Below are positions 58,033 to 64,000 of a stretch of 64,000 bases of DNA, piece after piece (position 1 is the stretch's first letter; the number at the start of each line of letters is the position of its first letter). The notes under the pieces were generated by a model. The model saw only the letters and a list, made by a program, of their open reading frames with translations, made no database searches and was not told where the DNA came from. The translations under genes and the position numbers were made by a program. The DNA is from Planctomycetaceae bacterium (GTDB lineage Bacteria > Planctomycetota > Planctomycetia > Pirellulales > Pirellulaceae), in the NCBI GenBank assembly GCA_002709045.1, contig PAPJ01000048.1, forward strand, positions 1 to 64,000, in the 5' to 3' direction.

Positions 58033-58307
58033 ATCAAGCCAACTACTGCCTTTAATTTTTATGTCTAATGACTCACGAATCATACCGCTTTCGCTTTCTT
58101 TGTACATCACTTTTACGGGGAAATATCTGAATAGTGTCAGACTGTATTTTTCTTTCCCCTTCCGATGATCAGACCACGACTCTTGATTACAACAGTGATG
58201 CCGTTACTAAACCAAAAGAAACAAACGGCAATTGCGACATTTACCTAAGAACGTTATTGCGAGTAAAATAAGAGCACGTGAAAATATTGTCTTCTTAAGG
58301 GCCAACG

Positions 58308-59690
58308 ATGCTTTCGGTTTACGGTAATCAACGTAATAAGTTTTGCGACAACATCAATCGTCGTCATTTCCTGCGTATCGGTTCGCTGGGATTTGGTGCC
58401 GCTTTATCATTACCGGATATCCTTAGAGCCTCCAACACTGCTACAAACTCTACAAACTCTGTGATTATGGTCTATCTTTGTGGCGGTCCGACACAATTTG
58501 AAACATTTGATCCCAAGCCAAATGCTCCCGTTGAAATACGAGGTTCTTTTCAACCTACGTCGACGAAGATCCCGGGAGTTCAGTACTGTGAGTTATTGCC
58601 AAAGCTCTCTGCAATGAATGACAAATTTTCGATCATTCGTTCTTTAGTGGGAATGGAAAACAGGCACGAATCGTTCCAATGTTATTCGGGCCGGGCCGGG
58701 GGACGACCTCAGGACGGAGAGCCCGCCGGTGGCTGGCCAACATTTGGCTCGATCGTCTCCCAACAATTAGGAGCCGGCGCTAATGGAGCACTACCGTACG
58801 TGGATGCTTCTCCGGAAATGGGCTATCAGCCATATGCGAATCGCGGTATCCACGATAATGCCAGCAAAGTTTCATGGCCCGGATTTACGGGAATGAGTCA
58901 TATACCGTTTGCTGTTGAAGCTGACGTAAAGAAAGATCTTGTTCTCAATGGCATTTCACTAGACCGACTTGGACAACGTGAGCAACTTCTCAAACAAGTC
59001 AATAATATCCGTGAATCTGTGGAAACAGAAGGAATCGACTCGTTTCAGCAAAAGGCTTTCGGCATTCTAACCTCAAGCAACATGGCCAGTGCTCTGAACC
59101 TCGAAAATGAAGATCAAAAGGTACGGGACTGGTACGGGGATCAGGTTACGTCGGATCCTTCATTTGGTGCTCCTCCACAAAGTTCTCAACATTTGCTACT
59201 AGCAAGGAGACTGGTGGAAGCGGGGGTTCGCTGTGTTACCGTTGCCTTCGGCGCCTGGGATTGGCATAGCAACCGGGAAGGAACGATTGAGTATCTTTCC
59301 AATCGTTATCTCCCAAATTTTGACCGGGCGATTTCTGTATTACTAACAGACCTTGAACAACGCGGACTCTCAGAACAAGTGCAGGTTGTCGTCTGGGGTG
59401 AATTTGGACGCACCCCACGAATCAATGCTAAGGGTGGACGTGACCACTGGGAACGCACACAATCGGTGCTTATGGCCGGCGGTAACGTTCGCGGCGGACG
59501 AACCATCGGAACCACCGATAAACAGGGAGGGGTTCCGATTGAACGCCCTGTGCATGTTCAGGAAGTCTTCGCTACTATGTATCAACATTTGGGACTCGAC
59601 GTAAACGCTGTAAAAATTCCGGATTTAAATGGCCGACCACGTTATCTGGTAGACGATAACCGGCAGGCTATCAGAGAACTTCTCTCTTAA
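58308..59690 (+). CDS. DUF1501 family Tat-exported protein (stand-alone subclass)
   Basis: The protein has 460 residues. An N-terminal leader precedes the Tat motif NRRHFLRIGSLGFG. Landmarks are CGGPTQFETFDPKPNAP near residue 62, AWDWHSN near 320, GEFGRTP near 366 and GRDHWE near 380, with the ending LNGRPRYLVDD. AAGGG lies about seven bases before the ATG. It belongs to the stand-alone subclass (KPNAP, GRDHW), with no DUF1549 gene next to it. It precedes a SASA-type esterase on the same strand with a gap of about 136 bases. The function is unknown. Confidence 0.88.
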   Translation: MLSVYGNQRNKFCDNINRRHFLRIGSLGFGAALSLPDILRASNTATNSTNSVIMVYLCGGPTQFETFDPKPNAPVEIRGSFQPTSTKIPGVQYCELLPKLSAMNDKFSIIRSLVGMENRHESFQCYSGRAGGRPQDGEPAGGWPTFGSIVSQQLGAGANGALPYVDASPEMGYQPYANRGIHDNASKVSWPGFTGMSHIPFAVEADVKKDLVLNGISLDRLGQREQLLKQVNNIRESVETEGIDSFQQKAFGILTSSNMASALNLENEDQKVRDWYGDQVTSDPSFGAPPQSSQHLLLARRLVEAGVRCVTVAFGAWDWHSNREGTIEYLSNRYLPNFDRAISVLLTDLEQRGLSEQVQVVVWGEFGRTPRINAKGGRDHWERTQSVLMAGGNVRGGRTIGTTDKQGGVPIERPVHVQEVFATMYQHLGLDVNAVKIPDLNGRPRYLVDDNRQAIRELLS

Positions 59691-59826
59691 CGTACTGTCG
59701 CCTTTGCGTGTGAATACTCTACTCAGGGATTCCCGCTGTCTATTATGTACGAACTGACAAAACTGTTAAAATATGGTGTATTCCAGTCCTACAGAACATC
59801 ACGTTTACCCAACACAGATCACAGCT

Positions 59827-61080
59827 ATGAACCTACCTCAACTCACATGTAAGATTTCAGCACTCTTGCTGTTACCAGCAACTTTACTGTTTGCCGAACC
59901 CGCCGAGTTTGCTGCATCTGTAAACAATGGAAAAGTCAAAGTCTTTATCCTGGCCGGACAGTCCAATATGGAAGGACGCGGATTCCCCGAACCACTTGTC
60001 TGGCAGGTTGGGCAAGCAAAGTATCGCAGTCGCTACACACACTTCATCAAAGATGGTGATTATGATGCATTTCTGAAAAAGGTCGCCGAAACCAAAGATC
60101 CTGAGGATCGTCGTAAAACGCCAACTTACCTCTGGAGTGAACGAAAAGATGTCTGGATCAATTATCTTGGCAAACACGGTAATCTCATGGTCGGTTACGG
60201 AGCTCCAAATCAAGGGTTTGGTCCGGAATTGAATTTTGGACATGTCATTGGGAATTATTATGATGAACAGGTTTTGATCATCAAAACATCCTGGGGCGGA
60301 CGTGCTTTAGCTCAAGGTTTTCTACCTCCTTCAAGCATGCCCACACAGGCTGAATTTGAAATGATGACAATCGCTGAAAATAACAAGAATGCCGAATGGA
60401 ATGTCCAGCAACAGCAGCGCGTGGTGAGAAATAATCTGAAGATCAAAGAAGAAAACAAAACCGCGGTTTCAAAGAAGGCACTTCAGGTTTTCAAACCTCG
60501 TGAGATTCTTAGTGTCGACCAATACAAAGCTCGGTACGGAATTGACTATCGAAATATGGTACAAGAAGTCCATCAATGTTTGGGAAACCTTAAAGAACGT
60601 TTTCCTGGCTATCGTGGTCAGGGATATGAAATGAAAGGGTTCGTCTGGTTTCAGGGTTGGAATGACCAATACAATGATCGCTGGCTAACATACGAGCATA
60701 ATCTGGGTAATCTTATACGCGACCTGCGCCGCGAATTCAGCACTCCAGACATGAAAGTGGTAATCGGTGAAATGGGACATGATGGACCGGAGGAACCAAA
60801 AGTGGACGCCCCGAGAACTCTCATCATGGCAGCTCAACAAGCGGTTGCTAAAAGTGCCGAATTCAGAAAAACTGCCATCTGTGTTAACACTCGACAGTAT
60901 TGGGACATGGATGCCCATAACATATACCATGGTCCGGGTGGTTGGAGTAAAGACATCGATAAATGGCGGCAATTTGGCAATGATCGGCCTTACCACTACC
61001 TTGGCAGTCCCTGGTTCTTTGCGCAGGCCGGTACCGGTTTTGGCAAAGCCATGCTAACACTGGTCAGAAAAGACAAATAA
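59827..61080 (+). CDS. SASA-type carbohydrate esterase (sialate O-acetylesterase-like), exported
   Basis: The protein has 417 residues. A signal peptide (KISALLLLPATLLFA) is followed by the nucleophile motif ILAGQSNMEGRG near residue 50, KTSWGGRAL near 155, GFVWFQGWNDQYN near 275 and MDAHNIYHG near 362, which probably gives the catalytic His. These are the blocks of the SASA/SGNH carbohydrate esterases. It likely removes acetyl groups from a polysaccharide. The frame is open from ATG 59773, but ATG 59827 places the signal peptide at the N-terminus, so I chose it. A variable insert (about 75-110) is rich in charged residues. The sugar kinase gene starts 25 bases later. Confidence 0.82.
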   Translation: MNLPQLTCKISALLLLPATLLFAEPAEFAASVNNGKVKVFILAGQSNMEGRGFPEPLVWQVGQAKYRSRYTHFIKDGDYDAFLKKVAETKDPEDRRKTPTYLWSERKDVWINYLGKHGNLMVGYGAPNQGFGPELNFGHVIGNYYDEQVLIIKTSWGGRALAQGFLPPSSMPTQAEFEMMTIAENNKNAEWNVQQQQRVVRNNLKIKEENKTAVSKKALQVFKPREILSVDQYKARYGIDYRNMVQEVHQCLGNLKERFPGYRGQGYEMKGFVWFQGWNDQYNDRWLTYEHNLGNLIRDLRREFSTPDMKVVIGEMGHDGPEEPKVDAPRTLIMAAQQAVAKSAEFRKTAICVNTRQYWDMDAHNIYHGPGGWSKDIDKWRQFGNDRPYHYLGSPWFFAQAGTGFGKAMLTLVRKDK

Positions 61081-61105
61081 ACTTCCCTCGAGTAAAGGAA
61101 TTGCG

Positions 61106-62533
61106 ATGACCTTTCTCTTAGGTATCGATATCGGAACGACCACGATCACATCTATCGCCGTAGATGCTGATACGGGTGAGATTGTCGAGTCTGCGACAAC
61201 CTCTAATGATGCAAAGTATGATGACCGGCCGGCCGGTCGCAGCGAGTGGGATGCCAATCGTATCATTTCGCAAGCTATGCAGTGTGTTCATGATGTTACC
61301 TCGCTACTCGGATCACGAACGCCTCAGATTGTCGGCATTGGCATGACTGGCCAGCAACATGGCATGGTTTTAGTGGACAAAGACCTTTCTCCGCTTTCAC
61401 CCTACATTAACTGGCAAGATCAACGCGGTAACGAGCTTGACGCCAACGGAGTGCCGCTTATCGAAACGCTGACCAGTCGTCTTGGAGACGACCAATACGA
61501 AAAACATGGATGTTACCTGCGAACCGGATTTATGAATGTCACGCTCCACTGGCTGGCGGCTAACGGCGGGCTACCAAGCAATAGTCGGGCAGCTTTCATT
61601 ATGGATCTTGTAGCCAGCCGTTTATGTAACTCCCCATTAGTTAGTGATCCAACAGCCGCCGGAAGTGCCGGTCTATTGAATATCCACTCGAACAGTTGGA
61701 ATACGGATGCTCTGAATGAATTGAACATCCCCGTCGCGGTATTACCTGAAGTCAAATCCGTGCGTGAGCAAGTTGGTACAGTTACAAAAGAAGTCGCAGC
61801 CACCACCGGATTACCCGCAGGAATCCCGGTCTTTGTACCTATCGGTGACAATCAGGCCAGTTTTCTTGGCAGTGTTGCAAATCGGCACACACAACTCTCG
61901 ATCAATGTTGGAACAGGCGGGCAGGTATCTGCCTATAGCGATATGACGGGACAGCACGCATCGCTTGAGGTGAGGCCATTTCCATATGGTGGATTTCTGT
62001 TAGCCAACGTAGGAGCCTGTGGTGGCAGAAGCTTTGCCGCGTTAGAAAACTTCTTTCAGGCAGTGGCCCGGGATATTTTTGATCTCGATCTCACCGACTC
62101 TGTCTATGAACGGATGAAAGAGTTGGCTGCCGATACGCATGCAGACGACACCGGTTTAATATGTTCACCGCTATTTACAGGAACACGTCAGGACCCGACA
62201 CAGCGTGCATCCTGGTCCGGCCTTAATCACGACAACTTCACACCCGCTCTAATAACAAGATCCTTACTGGAAGGTATGGCCTCAACATTTAATGAAGGAT
62301 TTGCAGCTATCTTATCCTGCGGCGTTACCGGAATCACTGAAATCGTTGGGGCCGGAAACGGCATCAGGGAAAATTCGGTTTTACAGCAATGTATCGAAAC
62401 ACAATTCAACATGTCGGTTCGCAAACCAATGCAACGCGAAGAAGCAACCTTAGGCGCGGCGATCACCGCGGCAATTGGCTGCGGTGTCCTCAGCGATCTG
62501 TCCGATTCGTCAAGATGGATTCACTATGAATAA
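61106..62533 (+). CDS. FGGY-family sugar kinase (sedoheptulokinase/xylulokinase-like)
   Basis: The protein has 475 residues. It shows the FGGY phosphate-binding opening GIDIGTTTITSIAVD, the substrate motif GMTGQQHGM near residue 78, WQDQRGNE near 99, NVGTGGQVSAY near 270 and the C-terminal VGAGNGIRENSVLQQ and EATLGAAITAA. The WQDxR step resembles sedoheptulokinases more than xylulokinases, but the substrate is not certain. It phosphorylates a sugar in the cytoplasm with ATP. AAGGA precedes the ATG. The next gene starts inside its last codons (8-base overlap), so this kinase is coupled to a DUF1549 cassette. Confidence 0.88.
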   Translation: MTFLLGIDIGTTTITSIAVDADTGEIVESATTSNDAKYDDRPAGRSEWDANRIISQAMQCVHDVTSLLGSRTPQIVGIGMTGQQHGMVLVDKDLSPLSPYINWQDQRGNELDANGVPLIETLTSRLGDDQYEKHGCYLRTGFMNVTLHWLAANGGLPSNSRAAFIMDLVASRLCNSPLVSDPTAAGSAGLLNIHSNSWNTDALNELNIPVAVLPEVKSVREQVGTVTKEVAATTGLPAGIPVFVPIGDNQASFLGSVANRHTQLSINVGTGGQVSAYSDMTGQHASLEVRPFPYGGFLLANVGACGGRSFAALENFFQAVARDIFDLDLTDSVYERMKELAADTHADDTGLICSPLFTGTRQDPTQRASWSGLNHDNFTPALITRSLLEGMASTFNEGFAAILSCGVTGITEIVGAGNGIRENSVLQQCIETQFNMSVRKPMQREEATLGAAITAAIGCGVLSDLSDSSRWIHYE

Positions 62534-64000
62534 CAAGCGGATGACCTTCAGCATTTGCTCATACTCTGCGGTTCTATCCACCTTGATGTTTATGACCGGC
62601 GGATCTCATGCGCAAGACGCCACGGTTGCATTCAATCAGCATATACGCCCTTTACTGTCGAATAAGTGCTTTGTTTGTCACGGTCCGGATGCTGCTAAAC
62701 GAGAAGCCGGTTTACGTCTGGATCGTCGAGAATCAGCACTGGCTACACTTGACTCTGGTGCTCAGGCAATCGTTCCCGGGGATCTGCAAGCAAGTAAACT
62801 TTGGCAACGTATCATTTCCGAGGACGAATTCACCCGCATGCCCCCAGTAGAACACGGTGAACCATTATCGGCAGACGAAAAGAGGCTGCTAAAAAAATGG
62901 ATCCAACAGGGTGCTACTTATCAAACACACTGGGCTTTCAAACCTCCCCAACGCCCTGAGTTACCTACTGTAAACTTCACTGACTGGCCGCAAAACGCCG
63001 TCGACTATTATGTTCTTGCAACACTCGAATCTCAAGGACTACAGCCGAGCGGGGAAGCAGACAAACAGGCTCTAATCCGGCGTTTGGCATTTGACCTGAC
63101 AGGACTCCCGCCAACGCTTGAAGATATTGATGCATTTCTGGCGGACAAATCACCTGACAGTTATGAGCGGCTGGTTGAGAGTTACCTGGCCTCCCCGGCC
63201 TACGGTGAAAATCTGGCCAGCGTCTGGCTTGATCTGGCTCGTTACGCAGACACTAACGGGTACCAGTATGACACGGCACGCAAACACTGGGTTTGGCGGG
63301 ATTGGGTGATCCACGCATACAACCAAAACAAGCCGTTTAATCAGTTTACCATTGAGCAGATTGCCGGCGACCTGCTCCCTGATGCCACTCCCAATCAAAT
63401 CCTGGCCACCGGTTTCAATCGCAACCATGGAATTACGATCGAAGGTGGAGTAATTGGAGAAGAGTATCGAACTGAATATGTGATGGACCGGTTAATTACA
63501 ACATCCAGTGTCTGGATGGGACTGACCGTAGGCTGTGCTCGTTGCCATGACCATAAATATGACCCTATCAGCCAACAGGAGTTCTATGAACTGTATGCAT
63601 TCTTCAATCTCGTTCCGGAGCAGGGACAAAACGGATTCCAGCCTCAAGCACAGGTAGCCTCTCCACTTGCGGAGCACAGGCTGGCTTCCATCAATTCACG
63701 TATCATCACGCTTCGGGATAAATTGAAAGTGGCCAAGAACAATCTAACCGGCCTGGAACCCTGGGCAGCCACGCTCGCCAAACAGGGAGACATCTGGAGA
63801 GTGCTCAGCGCCGCGAGTACTACGTCGTCAGGCGGTACTACCATCACACTACAACCTGACCATTCACTATTGGTTTCCGGCATCAACCCGCAGAAAGATA
63901 TTTACACCTTCAGTTTCAGGACAGACCAGTTCGATTTAACCGCCTTACGACTGCAGTGCCTTACTCACCCGTCGTTACCTGCCGGCGGTCCGGGGCGACA
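62526..64000 (+). CDS. DUF1549 (probably DUF1549/DUF1553) cytochrome-like secreted protein, cut by the window edge
   Basis: The frame runs to the right edge (491 codons plus two bases), so the DUF1553 part is not seen. A signal peptide (AVLSTLMFMTGGSHA) precedes CFVCHGPDAAKREAG at 48-52 and the DUF1549 domain at about 150-350, with the second motif CARCHDHKYDPIS at 337. After that a unique region begins (about 360 onwards), as in the longer relatives. ATG 62526 overlaps the kinase gene by 8 bases; an ATG five codons later is an alternative. By analogy a DUF1501 gene should follow beyond the window. Confidence 0.85.
   Translation, partial: MNNKRMTFSICSYSAVLSTLMFMTGGSHAQDATVAFNQHIRPLLSNKCFVCHGPDAAKREAGLRLDRRESALATLDSGAQAIVPGDLQASKLWQRIISEDEFTRMPPVEHGEPLSADEKRLLKKWIQQGATYQTHWAFKPPQRPELPTVNFTDWPQNAVDYYVLATLESQGLQPSGEADKQALIRRLAFDLTGLPPTLEDIDAFLADKSPDSYERLVESYLASPAYGENLASVWLDLARYADTNGYQYDTARKHWVWRDWVIHAYNQNKPFNQFTIEQIAGDLLPDATPNQILATGFNRNHGITIEGGVIGEEYRTEYVMDRLITTSSVWMGLTVGCARCHDHKYDPISQQEFYELYAFFNLVPEQGQNGFQPQAQVASPLAEHRLASINSRIITLRDKLKVAKNNLTGLEPWAATLAKQGDIWRVLSAASTTSSGGTTITLQPDHSLLVSGINPQKDIYTFSFRTDQFDLTALRLQCLTHPSLPAGGPGR

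Noticed and set aside
1..64000. Mobile elements, CRISPR arrays, tRNA and rRNA genes, phage genes
   Set aside because: I looked for transposase and integrase motifs, regularly spaced repeats, CCA-ended cloverleaf-like stretches and rRNA-like sequence, and found none that I could support.

Overview
The window reads as chromosomal DNA of a planctomycete (Planctomycetota), probably a free-living, polymer-degrading and perhaps marine one. The reason is gene content. Most of the sequence is occupied by families that are massively expanded in that phylum and rare elsewhere: DUF1549/DUF1553 cytochrome-like giants, DUF1587/1595/1592/1588/1585 cytochrome-like proteins, Tat-exported DUF1501 and DUF1552 proteins, PVC-type heme propeller proteins and sulfatases. 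I see no rRNA, tRNA, CRISPR array, insertion sequence, integrase or phage gene. Coding density is high on both strands.

Layout. 1-3804 (-): edge-truncated SGNH + PVC propeller + HEAT + cytochrome c fusion. 3934-8600 (+): DUF1549/1553 gene followed by DUF1501. 8643-11564 (-): M81 metallopeptidase and a DUF1501. 11700-13244 (+): Tat-exported protein like the dimethylformamidase large subunit. 13252-17371 (-): SF1 helicase, exported esterase and a frameshifted fatty acid desaturase. 17781-23150 (+): two DUF1501 genes, a sulfatase and a Gfo/Idh/MocA oxidoreductase, then a convergent DUF454 gene. 23690-33734 (+): DUF1549/1553, DUF1501 and a 1695-residue deacetylase/propeller/cytochrome fusion. 33748-34945 (-): creatininase-family hydrolase and a tiny Cys/Lys-rich protein. 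35207-40605 (+): secreted propeller-like protein, DUF1592-class cytochrome, DUF1552. 40625-47310 (-): a four-gene run of DUF1549/1553, DUF1501, sulfatase and exported mutarotase. 47452-55788 (+): two DUF1592-class/DUF1552 pairs in tandem, then a PqqB-like metallo-beta-lactamase-fold protein. 55785-58019 (-): kbl and tdh. 58308-64000 (+): DUF1501, SASA-type esterase, FGGY sugar kinase and an edge-truncated DUF1549 gene.

How the genes may work together. The recurring unit is a secreted protein with two CxxCH heme motifs followed at once by a Tat-exported protein. The partner choice is strict: DUF1549/1553 genes go with DUF1501, and DUF1592-class genes go with DUF1552. Around these units lie sulfatases, an acetyl esterase, a sialate-esterase-like protein, a polysaccharide deacetylase domain, an exported mutarotase and a sugar kinase. 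This suggests that the cassettes attack decorated polysaccharides outside the cytoplasm and pass sugars to cytoplasmic metabolism. That is inference; the biochemical role of the DUF families is not established. The tdh-kbl operon (threonine to glycine and acetyl-CoA) and the helicase are ordinary housekeeping genes.
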